Assembly (NCBI GenBank): GCA_902141825.1
Contig: CABFPG010000003.1
Span: forward strand, 310,001-374,000
Origin: Thalassocella blandensis
Lineage (GTDB): Bacteria; Pseudomonadota; Gammaproteobacteria; Pseudomonadales; Cellvibrionaceae
DNA length: 64,000 bases
Direction of reading: 5' to 3'
The notes under the pieces were generated by a model. The model ran no database searches. It was not told the DNA's origin and worked only from the letters and a program-made list of their open reading frames with translations. Every line of letters begins with the position of its first letter. The first letter of the stretch is position 1. A program made the translations under genes and the position numbers. Positions 28,698-37,740 of this stretch are shown piece after piece.

Positions 28698-30149
28698 ATG
28701 TCCAACGCAAACCAAGTGGCGACAGCCGAAACACTTGAAACCCCCACAAGTCTCAAAGATCACCCCAGTACTATCAGCTCTGTTAAGACCGGCGCATGGG
28801 TCACCGACCGCGCCTGGGTGTGCGGTATTATTGGTGCCTTTACGGTTGTTGCCTGCGCGGTTTGGTACAACATCACTCAGGCGCTGCAAAAAGGTGTCTA
28901 TCTATTTGGCTGGCAAGTCACAAACGAGCGCACCGAAAGTCTATTGTTTGCTCTGTTGGTGATTACCGCTGCGATGCTGATTGCCGAAGCTATTCGTTTG
29001 TATATACGTGATGCCAAACATTTTTTTGTGCTTGCGCCACAAATTCAGGAAAAACGATATAGCGATTTTCTCAGTTCAGCGCTGGCAAACTACCTGTGTT
29101 ATCTGCTGTTATTTAAACTGGTTGTGCTGTTTTTCCAGTGGGGCGGTGAGTACGGTTATCAACGCAGAGCGGCTTATTATCAAGCCTGGTTTATGTTCGT
29201 GGAGGCAGCTTTCACGGTCTATTTATGGGCTGGTCTGCCCTATGTCCTGTTAACACGCGCTTTCAAACATGACCCGGAAAGTGACAAAACAGATTTGTCC
29301 AACCTGGTATTTAAGGTCATTACCTACCTGCTGTCATTTCCCCTAAAAATTAAAAGCTGGCGTGAACCCTTTGCCACAGAGCATAAAAAGGCTACTCGTG
29401 CGCTGTTAGTAAAGTTATTCTTCACCCCATTAATGACCGTTTTTTTCTGTGACCAGTTTCCGCACTTAGTCAGTAATGTCGGCTATGTTTTTAATACGAT
29501 TCCAGACCTGATCGCCAGCGGCAATTACAACCACAAGCGCTTTAATAATGATTTTTTCAACGTTTCTATTGCGCTGATATTTTCAATTGACGTGGCCCTG
29601 GCCTGGGTCGGTTATGTCATTTCTTCTCGCTGGGTAGACAACCAGACTAAATCCGCCGAACCCACCATGCTGGGCTGGATGGTGTGTATCACCTGTTACC
29701 CTCCCTTTCAGATGTTCCTCGGTCTCTACTTCCCCGCACCCGGAGAGCGTGAGGTTTTGCGATTTGACCACCAGTGGGTGATTACCTTCACTACCGGTTT
29801 GATGCTCCTGAGTTATTTTGTCTATATGTCTGCAACTATGTGGTTTGGTGTCCGCTTTTCAAATTTAACCAACCGCGGCATTATCCGCTCAGGTCCTTAT
29901 GCCATTATTCGTCACCCGGCTTATGCGTCAAAAAACTTTGCCTGGTGGTGTGTAATGTTCCCAGCCGTATTATTCAATGCTGCCAACACGGGGTTGCATG
30001 TTGCTATTATCCAAACCATCGGTTTGGTATTTATGACCTGGATCTACTATATGCGTGCAATCACCGAAGAGCGGCATTTGAGTGCAGATCCGTATTACCT
30101 GGAATACTGTAAACAAGTGAAGTACCGATTTATTCCTGGCGTACTTTAA
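28698..30149 (+). CDS. ICMT-like integral membrane methyltransferase
   Basis: A 483-residue protein with about ten membrane helices. The C-terminal 130 residues match the isoprenylcysteine carboxyl methyltransferase/phospholipid methyltransferase fold: LTNRGIIRSGPYAIIRHPAY (SAM and substrate loop) and the end motif EERHLSADPYYLEYCKQV. The first 350 residues are a separate multi-helix region I do not recognise. Bacteria lack prenylated proteins of the eukaryotic type, so the substrate may be a lipid or small molecule. It has its own spacer and no operon partner. Confidence 0.75.
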   Translation: MSNANQVATAETLETPTSLKDHPSTISSVKTGAWVTDRAWVCGIIGAFTVVACAVWYNITQALQKGVYLFGWQVTNERTESLLFALLVITAAMLIAEAIRLYIRDAKHFFVLAPQIQEKRYSDFLSSALANYLCYLLLFKLVVLFFQWGGEYGYQRRAAYYQAWFMFVEAAFTVYLWAGLPYVLLTRAFKHDPESDKTDLSNLVFKVITYLLSFPLKIKSWREPFATEHKKATRALLVKLFFTPLMTVFFCDQFPHLVSNVGYVFNTIPDLIASGNYNHKRFNNDFFNVSIALIFSIDVALAWVGYVISSRWVDNQTKSAEPTMLGWMVCITCYPPFQMFLGLYFPAPGEREVLRFDHQWVITFTTGLMLLSYFVYMSATMWFGVRFSNLTNRGIIRSGPYAIIRHPAYASKNFAWWCVMFPAVLFNAANTGLHVAIIQTIGLVFMTWIYYMRAITEERHLSADPYYLEYCKQVKYRFIPGVL

Positions 30150-30199
30150 AACTACACGCAGCATTTATCGGTATATATTTACCGAGTACTTTTTAACTT

Positions 30200-30233
30200 A
30201 CGCTTATGTAGCTTATTTAAGCTACATAAGCGT
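30200..30233. repeat. 15-bp perfect hairpin with 4-base loop
   Basis: ACGCTTATGTAGCTT pairs with AAGCTACATAAGCGT across ATTT. No T-run follows on either strand. It lies 51 bases after the ICMT-like gene and may be a transcript-end stabiliser or a cruciform-type regulator site. Confidence 0.6.
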
Positions 30234-30787
30234 CGCCAAGTTCAGTCATACCAACGAACACCCTCTCCTCAGTATCTTCCACACAATTTCCACCAGCGAC
30301 CCGTGCGGTCACGGTTCTATTTTCCTAATCCGATAATCTTCTATATGTCAGTTATTACAGGCCGATGTCCGGGGCGCCACAAGCCGATATTATCGATTTC
30401 CCTACAGGCGACAATGAGCCTTCAATCTCAGCTTTTGCGCCTCAAGGCAAGCAAAAGAAATGTGCCTATGTACGCCGCTTTTTTTCCATCACAAAGCCTC
30501 TGGCCTTGGCTGAACTAGCCTCACTATTTCACCTGAAATCTTTCTGTTAAAGCCATCACACTTTAATTTGTTCGATTTTTCAGCTTTGAATACGCTAATT
30601 GTATGCTGTTTAGTCCAAAGTCCCACTATCTGTGTATCGGGTACAACTTTATTCAGAGACTTGCCCACTTCAAAACTGCCGCGTGCGAATACACGGAAGC
30701 TATGTTCGACTTTGAAGTGGTTAATTGTTGGTGATTTTGGCTGGTGATATCGTTTTTTCCACATTAATCATCGCAACCCATTAAAAA

Positions 30788-30815
30788 CAAGAACTCGCTG
30801 CCAAGAACTCGCTGC
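30788..30815. repeat. 14-bp perfect tandem duplication upstream of the GH16 gene
   Basis: CAAGAACTCGCTGC occurs twice without a gap, about 75 bases before the GH16 start. Confidence 0.8.
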
Positions 30816-30890
30816 ATAGACACCTGCAGGTTTTGCCAATCTTCACCAAGGCATCTGCAAGTGGAAATAAATCCACCGAGGAGAATAAAC

Positions 30891-32543
30891 ATGCAATGTA
30901 TCCCCACTTTTATCGAACAACTCCGTCCCAGAATTCGTCAATGGCTTCCCGCTTCGCTTGCGACTTTAGCGTTAACCGGTATCTGCCAATCGAGCCTGGC
31001 TCAAGATGCCCGAGAACTGTTTGACGATTTTAGTTACAGCAATACGACTCAGCTCACTAACAACGGCTGGAGAATCAGAACCTGGGGCGGAGCACCAGGC
31101 CTGTCCAATGGTGGCTGGAGCAGTGACAACGTGTCTTTCATACAGCAAGGCAATAACCGTGTGATGCGACTAAAAGCCAGCACCAACGTCAACGGCAATA
31201 ATATTTCAGGCACCACGGCTACTTCTGGCAGCTCCTCTCAGGCCGAAGTCTCTCGCGTGGAACAGATTTACAAAAACGGCACCTGGGCCGCACGCATGTA
31301 TTTTAACGATGCGCCGGTGACCGGCCCGGACGGAGATACCGTAATCGAAACCTTTTTCGGCATCACCTCCTATGTAGAAGGCCGCGAGCCCTACAGCGAA
31401 ATTGATTTTGAGTATCTGCCCAATGGCGGCTGGTACAGCGGTTCTGCCGATCCGTCCATGTGGTCTGGCACTTATCGTTTAGTTGACTGGAGTGATCCAA
31501 GTAATCATGGCGTCACACGTACAGTCGGCAGTTTACAAGGCTGGCATACACTGGTAATGCAAGTGGTGGACGGCAGTATCAACTTTTACATCGATGGCAA
31601 TTATCAAACTGGATTTAGTGGCGACGTTGCCCCCGATTACCCAATGTACCTGATGTTTCAAATCTGGTTCAGCAATGACTGTTTCGACCCGGCCTGCAGT
31701 CGCGGTGGCTATATCGGTAGTAGCGACTATCGAGAATACTCTGAAGATGTTGATTGGGTATATTTCCAGCAGGACAACATTTTATCCAGTTACGAAGTCG
31801 AACAAAAAGTATCTCAGTTGCGTAACGCCGGCGTGAGTTACCGTCAGACGGTCAACGGAAATATCAGCTCTTCCTCAAGCAGCAGCTCAAGTTCATCAAG
31901 CTCCAGCTCTTCAAGTTCCAGTTCGTCAAGCTCTTCCAGCAGCTCGGGTGGCGGCTATCAAGTGTGTAATTGGTGGGGCACCACATATGCACTGTGTGAA
32001 AACCTGTCTTCTGGTTGGGGCTGGGAAAATAACGATAACTGCGTTGGTCGTGCGACTTGCGCGACCTTGAATCCTCCGTACGGCATTGTCAGCGGCAGTT
32101 CGAGCTCATCCAGCAGTTCGTCATCCTCTTCAAGCAGTTCATCCAGCAGCTCTTCAGGTGGGCAATGGAGTCTGACAATTCAGGCTGAAGATTTTTCAGT
32201 GGCGGCTGAGGTACAAAATGAAGCGACAACTGATATCGGTGGTGGTCAAAATGTCGGATACATAGATCAAGCGGATTGGATGAGCTATGCCGATATCACC
32301 TTCCCCCAGTCAGGTTATTACACTGTGGAATACCGGGTAGCAAGTGTCCAGGGTGCCCAGCTTTCTCTGGACTTAAATGCTGGCGCTATTCAACTGGGCG
32401 CTCGTGATATTCCAGCGACGGGCGCATGGCAGGCGTGGACCACAGTGACGCAATCGGTGTACATCAACGCCGGCACCTACAGTGTGGGCCTTTATGCACC
32501 GCAAGGTGGTTGGAATATTAACTGGTTTAAATTTAGCAAATAG
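30891..32543 (+). CDS. Secreted GH16 glycoside hydrolase with CBM10 and CBM6
   Basis: A 550-residue secreted beta-glycanase. ATG at 30891 has GAGGAG eight bases upstream. A signal peptide covers about residues 1-37 (ATLALTGICQSSLAQ). The GH16 domain (about 39-300) has the catalytic motif E170-I-D-F-E174, nucleophile first, acid/base last. Next are a poly-serine linker (about 326-351), a CBM10 cellulose/chitin-binding module with Trp-rich VCNWWGTTYALCE (353-400), a second poly-serine linker (403-422) and a CBM6 (425-549). The GH16 half resembles beta-1,3(4)-glucanase-type actinobacterial and Cellvibrio enzymes; agarase or carrageenase is less likely but substrate is not fixed. Poly-serine linkers are typical of Cellvibrionaceae. 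Confidence 0.92.
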   Translation: MQCIPTFIEQLRPRIRQWLPASLATLALTGICQSSLAQDARELFDDFSYSNTTQLTNNGWRIRTWGGAPGLSNGGWSSDNVSFIQQGNNRVMRLKASTNVNGNNISGTTATSGSSSQAEVSRVEQIYKNGTWAARMYFNDAPVTGPDGDTVIETFFGITSYVEGREPYSEIDFEYLPNGGWYSGSADPSMWSGTYRLVDWSDPSNHGVTRTVGSLQGWHTLVMQVVDGSINFYIDGNYQTGFSGDVAPDYPMYLMFQIWFSNDCFDPACSRGGYIGSSDYREYSEDVDWVYFQQDNILSSYEVEQKVSQLRNAGVSYRQTVNGNISSSSSSSSSSSSSSSSSSSSSSSSSSSGGGYQVCNWWGTTYALCENLSSGWGWENNDNCVGRATCATLNPPYGIVSGSSSSSSSSSSSSSSSSSSSSGGQWSLTIQAEDFSVAAEVQNEATTDIGGGQNVGYIDQADWMSYADITFPQSGYYTVEYRVASVQGAQLSLDLNAGAIQLGARDIPATGAWQAWTTVTQSVYINAGTYSVGLYAPQGGWNINWFKFSK

Positions 32544-32569
32544 AATTTGAGCGCGGTGTTACCGCTTTT

Positions 32570-32600
32570 AGCCAGTAACGAAAGTTACTGGCTTTTTTTT
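32570..32600 (+). terminator. Intrinsic terminator after the GH16 gene
   Basis: AGCCAGTAAC, loop GAAA, GTTACTGGCT, then eight T. A textbook 10-bp stem with tetraloop, 26 bases past the stop. Confidence 0.92.
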
Positions 32601-32662
32601 GTCTGTCGGAAGCTCAGGTTTGTGCTGATTGGGTGTTCGCGGCTTCAGAATACAGTAAAAGA

Positions 32663-34375
32663 TTAGACGTAGTGATTGGCAGGCAGACGGCAGTAACGCT
32701 GTTCCAAATCATAAGACGGTAAGGGTTTATCGAAAAAGTAACCCTGCACATTATGGATTTTCAATTGCCGGCACAGTTCGAGATGCTCCAGGCTTTCTAC
32801 CCCCTCACCTATAATTTCCAGCTCGAGTGAATGAATCATTGCCGCCAGCCCCGAAATCAATGCGATTTCCTTTTTCGCACTATTTTTATTTGGCATGAGG
32901 GACTTGTCTATTTTGACAGTGGATATCGGGAAGTTACGCAAGTGCGATACGGATGAAAACCCCGTGCCGAAATCATCCAGCGCAATTCTACAACCCATAT
33001 TGTGAATTTCATTGATCACCAACACCTGAGCAGTGGAGTTTTCCAACAGCGCCGTCTCGGTTAATTCGAATTCAATGGTGCGAGGATTTACCTGATGCTT
33101 TTCCAGTAATCTGGCGATAAATCGCGGTAAGGTTGTATCGGATAATTGCACAGCCGACAAATTAATCGCCATCGATAAATCTTCACCCAGGTGCTGCCAT
33201 TGCGCTCGCTGTTCAATGGCATTTTCAATAACCCAGCGGCCTATATCCATAATTAAATTCGACTGTTCTGCGATGGGGATGAAGGTATCCGGACTATAGA
33301 GCTTTCCATCGACACACCAACGAATAAGTGCTTCAAACCCCTTAAGTGTATTATCCGCAGTATCGATTACCGGTTGGTAATACAAGATAAACTGCTTGTC
33401 TCTCAATGCCGTTCGTAATTGATTTTCTAATTTATAGCGGGCAGAAAACTGTTCCTGCATCTGTCCTTCAAAGAAACAGGCTTGATTTTTGCCCAGTTTC
33501 TTTGCTCGATACATGGCAATATCTGCAAATTTAAATAAATCCTCTGTCGACTTTCCCTGATCCGGGAAAACTGAAATACCAATACTTGCGCTAGCTTTGA
33601 TCTGCTTATCTTCGACGTCAAAGGGCTTATCCAGAAGGTTTAGTATTCGTTTTGCTACTCGGCTTGCATCCTGATTCGTGCGCAAGTTGGTTAGTGTAAG
33701 ACCGAACTCATCGCCACCTAGACGTGCAAAAATTTCGTTGCCCCGCAGTGAATTCCGAATACGTTCAACCACTTGCTTAAGGAATTCATCACCTAAGTCA
33801 TGGCCGTATGCATCATTGATAAACTTAAAGTTATCAATATCAATAAAGACCACAGCTAGCTTATTGTTAGAGCGTTCGTGAGATAAGATGGCGTTTTTGG
33901 TGTATTCATCAAATAGATAACGATTTGCCAAACCGGTTAATGAATCATGCTCGGCCAGTTTCTTCGCATTTTTGTAACTTTCCAGCAGCTTGCCTTCAAG
34001 ATCAAATCGCGTTTCAGCATTCGTGATGGCACGTCTTAATCGCGGCCAGCAAATATCACTTTTTACAATAAAGTCATGGGCACCGGCATGCAGACAATTT
34101 AATGCCAGCGTTTCGTTTTCTTCAGTACTGGTAACGATTAAGGTGGTACTGGCAGCACTCCGGTCATTGCGAATTTCCAAAAGCATTTCTATACCGTCTC
34201 GTTGCGGCATATAAAAATCCATCAACACCAAATCGTAGTGTTTGCTATTAAAAACCTGTAAACCTTCATTGACAGTAGTCGCTTCATCAACAAGACAACG
34301 AGACTTGCCCGACTTAAGAATGCGTTTTAACCGCTCTCTGTCTTTATCGTCACTGTCTACCAACAGAATGTTCAT
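32663..34375 (-). CDS. Response regulator with GGDEF and EAL domains
   Basis: A 570-residue cytosolic c-di-GMP signalling protein. REC domain first (1-120; phospho-acceptor Asp53 in VLMDFYMPQ), then GGDEF (about 155-310; G220-G-D-E-F224 intact), then EAL (about 320-565; E348-A-L350 intact, with ELTETALLENS, DDFGTGFSS and GEGVESLEHL). All key residues for both diguanylate cyclase and phosphodiesterase activity are there, so it may do either. The start at ATG 34375 (MNILLVDSDD) is chosen over upstream in-frame codons; GAGAG lies before it. No histidine kinase is adjacent. Position between a glycanase and a phytase-like gene suggests possible control of surface or biofilm behaviour. Confidence 0.9.
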   Translation of the reverse strand: MNILLVDSDDKDRERLKRILKSGKSRCLVDEATTVNEGLQVFNSKHYDLVLMDFYMPQRDGIEMLLEIRNDRSAASTTLIVTSTEENETLALNCLHAGAHDFIVKSDICWPRLRRAITNAETRFDLEGKLLESYKNAKKLAEHDSLTGLANRYLFDEYTKNAILSHERSNNKLAVVFIDIDNFKFINDAYGHDLGDEFLKQVVERIRNSLRGNEIFARLGGDEFGLTLTNLRTNQDASRVAKRILNLLDKPFDVEDKQIKASASIGISVFPDQGKSTEDLFKFADIAMYRAKKLGKNQACFFEGQMQEQFSARYKLENQLRTALRDKQFILYYQPVIDTADNTLKGFEALIRWCVDGKLYSPDTFIPIAEQSNLIMDIGRWVIENAIEQRAQWQHLGEDLSMAINLSAVQLSDTTLPRFIARLLEKHQVNPRTIEFELTETALLENSTAQVLVINEIHNMGCRIALDDFGTGFSSVSHLRNFPISTVKIDKSLMPNKNSAKKEIALISGLAAMIHSLELEIIGEGVESLEHLELCRQLKIHNVQGYFFDKPLPSYDLEQRYCRLPANHYV

Positions 34376-34702
34376 GTGAATTCTCTCTGCCTTTTCAACC
34401 CTTTCAACCTGGTCATTGCCTGTCAATTGCTTTGCGAAGCTGTAACATTTAATAAAATCCAAGTAATACAGTTCTTGGTACATCACTCTTTTTCATGAGT
34501 GATTCAGGACCGTCATTCCATCATAGCCTTTACATCAATTTGCAGAACTGCCGGCATGTAAACTGACTAAAAACTTGCCAGCCTTGCACAAAGTGTAACA
34601 ACAGGAATGCCCACTCACATCTGCCCTTTTGTCATACATAAAAGACAAATAAAGCGATTTTGTTATAAGATTTTGAACACTCAAAAGCGGCAAAAATAAC
34701 AG

Positions 34703-34718
34703 TGGCATAAGGGTTGCT
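34703..34718 (+). promoter_or_regulatory. Candidate sigma-54 (-24/-12) promoter
   Basis: TGGCATAAGGGTTGCT matches the consensus TGGCAC(N5)TTGCW, with GG (34704-34705) and GC (34716-34717) exactly ten bases apart. It reads rightward into a gene-free stretch. Confidence 0.55.
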
Positions 34719-35127
34719 TAATCCTTTCAGGACAACCGATCAATTCTATTTTTTTTATAACTGAATATTTGTTTTTACGATGATTTAATAATTAGCAAGG
34801 CTTCGTTGAATCGCTTTTATTGGTTCGTTTATATTTTTTGAGCTTATAAGAAATGTTTATAGATTCATTACAGTTTGCGACAGGAATTTTTTAGAATATC
34901 GACTCAAACGTTTATAAAATCACCTTGGTTTTAGATAAGTGCCTTTCTATAAAAAAATAATTTAACTAAATGCGGTAATCACTTAATAATGTGAGCACTC
35001 TCACTATTTCCCCGCTATTTTTTCAAAAAAATCATACCCCTCAAATCGATCAAGCAGATATATTCGTTTTTCATGTAACTCACAAGCGATTCGCGCGTTT
35101 TTTGTTTAAGGGATAGCCCCTAGCGTC

Positions 35128-35164
35128 AAAAAAGCCTCGTTTGAACAGTGTCAAACGAGGCTTT
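35128..35164 (-). terminator. Intrinsic terminator after the phytase-like gene
   Basis: A 14-bp stem (AAAGCCTCGTTTGA with TCAAACGAGGCTTT) and six-base loop, followed on the minus strand by a run of T. It lies about 50 bases past the phytase-like stop. Read on the plus strand it also ends in TTTCT, so it could act both ways. Confidence 0.88.
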
Positions 35165-35211
35165 CTGGAAATAAAATGGCAAATTATTGCCGCTTTAAAT
35201 TTACCGAAATA

Positions 35212-37740
35212 TTACGGCAAGGCGATTCCTTTCAATTGCAACAATTGTGATTCACCGCTGTTATCTTCAACACCATCATTATCATTGAGAATATAAATTT
35301 TGCCATCCGCAGTAATGGCAGACCCCTCTATCTTCTCAGGAACCAGACCACCTTTAGCCGCGATATCGGGAATGACATCACGCACCAGAGTTTTAGAAAT
35401 TGTTTCACCATCTACTGTGGTGCTGAGGTCAACCATATACAATCTTTTAATGGCTGCATCTGGCCCCATTTGATTGTCTCTTTCCAGCACAAGGAACCGG
35501 CCATCATTTAATGACGTAATGTCTGATAAGCCTACCCAGGCACCGCTGACTTGCGATTCATTCGAATCTAATGGATAAAAGACACTGCTCCATGTCTCAC
35601 TGGCCAGGTCGTAAATGGCAATGCGTGGATTATCATCACTTCCCCAGGCACGCTGCACAGCCACATAAACTTTTCCGTTATATTCCGCTATGCCTTCAAA
35701 ACCAAAACGCACCTGCATATCGTTCAGCGTTGCGGGCAAAGTCAACACGTCTTCGATCACACCATAAGCATCGGTTTTGAAAACAAAGTTCAATGTATTT
35801 ACTGGTCGACCGTCATCGCCAATGGTTCCTTCGCCTTCAGAAGCCAGCCAGAAGCCGCCATCGGCAGCTTTAGCAATGCCCTCCAAGTCTGCATTAACGG
35901 TTTTATCCTCGTTAATCATTTTGGCTAGATCCGCTTCATCGAATACCGCAACACGCGAGGCGTCGTCATCGTCCACCGAGGCATCAGCCAGCGCCACCGC
36001 AGCAAATCCTGCAAAAACATTATTGCTGTCTTTTACATAGGTTTCATGGGTAATCATCGCAGGCGATGTACTGATATCAATGGTAAAAATTCGGCTACGT
36101 AAAAAGTAATTGTCGTCAACAGAATAAAGGCGATCGGCATTCCAGGGATCTCCTGCCAGACCCGACAAGGCGGCCCATGGAATCGGCGTTCCGTTGTTAC
36201 GATCAGCGGATTGCAATGTTGGGTATTGCGGTGCTTCGTTAACATACGCATAAATATTCAAAGCGGAACGGATGCCATCTTCGCGAGCATCTTCTTCACT
36301 GGCAGCAATCAGTAAATTGCGCGCAGGAATAGCTAACACGCCTTCTGGTCCCATCGCGGCAGGAAGCGCTTGTTTGTATACCGGACTTTGAGGATCAGCA
36401 ACATCATATACAAACACCAGACTGGAGCGTTCTGAATTTACAAAAAGAAAGCGCTCATCACCAAACACACCCACTTCGGCGTTTTCAGGCTCATTACCTT
36501 TATTTTCAGAACGGGATTCAGGGTAATGACCAAAACGTGCCGTCAAGTGCTCTAGCTGATTGCCGGAGCTCCACACCACTGTTCCGTCGATATGGAATAC
36601 GGTAAAGCCACGGCTACCGCCATCTAAATCGCCTTCATCTGCAGTTGCAAAATATTCATTATTTATCCACGCAACGCCGTCAGGTTCGCGCAATACGCCA
36701 TCCAAAGCTCCATCCATAAAAATAAATTCGCCAGAATCTTCATCCGTATCAATCATGTTCAAATCTACTGAACCTGCTGAGAATCCGTCCATCACGCTGG
36801 CATCGGCAAGATTGATCAAGGCAATAAAATTGTTTTCCTGGAAAGTTACCACTGCAATATTGTTGCTATTGATATCGACATATTCAGGCTCTGGATCACT
36901 GGGATACAAATCGGATAAACCTGTTACATCCACAACGCTTGTCGACCAATCCGCAACTTCGCCACTTAAGTCAACAATCACTATATTGCCAGCAGGCAGT
37001 TGAGGTGGAGCCCCATCTCCCAGATCTTCATCACGTTCATTCTCTATTGCAACCACCGCGTAATTTCCGTCCGGACTTACTGCGACAGAATCCGGTTGAC
37101 CGCCAAGGTCAATGGATCGAACAAGTGTTTGAGTCGCAATGTCGACTACCGCCAACTCGCCAGAGACATTGATGTAGTCTGCAGAAGTATTAACCCCCAC
37201 TAACACCACTCCACCTTTAACCGCAACAGATGTTGGCTCACCATTTAAAGCTAAAACACCTGCAGCTAGCGGTGTGGCAGGATCAGTAATATCAACAAAG
37301 CCAATTTGTTCTGCAGGGCTGTCGGTATAAATCAAGGTCATGCCATCAACACTTGCTGCAACAATTTCAGCAGCAGTTGTCTCATCCGTATTACAGTCTG
37401 AGTCAATTTGAGAGCAAACAGGAAATGATGCTACACGTTTGAAATTTTTCGAACTGTCAACAGATGAAGGAGTACAAAGGTAATTGGTTTCATCAACTTC
37501 GTTTTGATCCAGCAGGCTGTCATTGTTATCGTCAATACCGCTATCTATTTGGATACCACCTTTAAAACACTGCCAATGCCCAGCTGCCAATACAGTTTGT
37601 TTCACCAGACTTTGCAAGCCCTGCTCGCCCTGAGGACCTTGTTGTCCGGCTTCACCGCGACTGCCGTCATCGCCGCTACAGGCCGTCAGTATTGCCATCA
37701 TTGATGCTGCGAACATACTCGTTCGAAGATGTAGTTTCAT
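35212..37740 (-). CDS. Phytase-like lipoprotein with collagen-like stalk
   Basis: An 842-residue exported lipoprotein. The lipobox LTAC gives lipidated Cys21. A short collagen-like G-X-Y stretch (GSRGEAGQQGPQGEQG) follows, then a DUF7151-like module with a calcium-loop look (DSGIDDNNDSLLDQNEV, about 50-90). A beta-propeller-like middle (SVAVSPDGNYAVVAI) and a C-terminal esterase-like/phytase-like domain (about 510-842: ADLEGIAKAADGGFWLASEGEG, FGFEGIAEYNGKVYVAV) complete it. ATG at 37740 has GGAG six bases upstream. Similar proteins act in the periplasm or on the outer membrane, perhaps on phosphate esters; enzyme activity is unproven. Confidence 0.8.
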   Translation of the reverse strand: MKLHLRTSMFAASMMAILTACSGDDGSRGEAGQQGPQGEQGLQSLVKQTVLAAGHWQCFKGGIQIDSGIDDNNDSLLDQNEVDETNYLCTPSSVDSSKNFKRVASFPVCSQIDSDCNTDETTAAEIVAASVDGMTLIYTDSPAEQIGFVDITDPATPLAAGVLALNGEPTSVAVKGGVVLVGVNTSADYINVSGELAVVDIATQTLVRSIDLGGQPDSVAVSPDGNYAVVAIENERDEDLGDGAPPQLPAGNIVIVDLSGEVADWSTSVVDVTGLSDLYPSDPEPEYVDINSNNIAVVTFQENNFIALINLADASVMDGFSAGSVDLNMIDTDEDSGEFIFMDGALDGVLREPDGVAWINNEYFATADEGDLDGGSRGFTVFHIDGTVVWSSGNQLEHLTARFGHYPESRSENKGNEPENAEVGVFGDERFLFVNSERSSLVFVYDVADPQSPVYKQALPAAMGPEGVLAIPARNLLIAASEEDAREDGIRSALNIYAYVNEAPQYPTLQSADRNNGTPIPWAALSGLAGDPWNADRLYSVDDNYFLRSRIFTIDISTSPAMITHETYVKDSNNVFAGFAAVALADASVDDDDASRVAVFDEADLAKMINEDKTVNADLEGIAKAADGGFWLASEGEGTIGDDGRPVNTLNFVFKTDAYGVIEDVLTLPATLNDMQVRFGFEGIAEYNGKVYVAVQRAWGSDDNPRIAIYDLASETWSSVFYPLDSNESQVSGAWVGLSDITSLNDGRFLVLERDNQMGPDAAIKRLYMVDLSTTVDGETISKTLVRDVIPDIAAKGGLVPEKIEGSAITADGKIYILNDNDGVEDNSGESQLLQLKGIALP

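Larger units (their letters stand above)
30150..30890. other. Spacer between ICMT-like gene and GH16 gene
   Basis: 741 bases. Contents: a small TCGGTA/TACCGA hairpin at about 30163-30182 followed by a T-run (possible terminator), a 15-bp perfect hairpin (30200-30233), and a perfect 14-bp tandem duplication (30788-30815). Minus-strand frame 30489-30764 is open for 91 codons but has no Shine-Dalgarno and no recognised motif. The GH16 promoter must be in the right half. Confidence 0.6.
34376..35211. other. AT-rich spacer with sigma-54-type promoter
   Basis: About 836 bases without an ORF, very AT-rich from 34740 to 35000. It holds a good sigma-54 motif on the plus strand (34703-34718) and, 410 bases further, a hairpin terminator. 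That combination is the outline of a non-coding transcript of about 430 bases, but nothing more supports it. Confidence 0.55.

Noticed and set aside
30489-30764. 91-codon minus-strand ORF before the GH16 gene
   Set aside because: No Shine-Dalgarno, no recognised motif, ordinary length for chance in AT-rich DNA.
31867-32157. Repeated AGC/TCA/AGT triplets in the GH16 gene as a CRISPR or satellite
   Set aside because: They are poly-serine linker codons inside an open reading frame, with no regular spacers.
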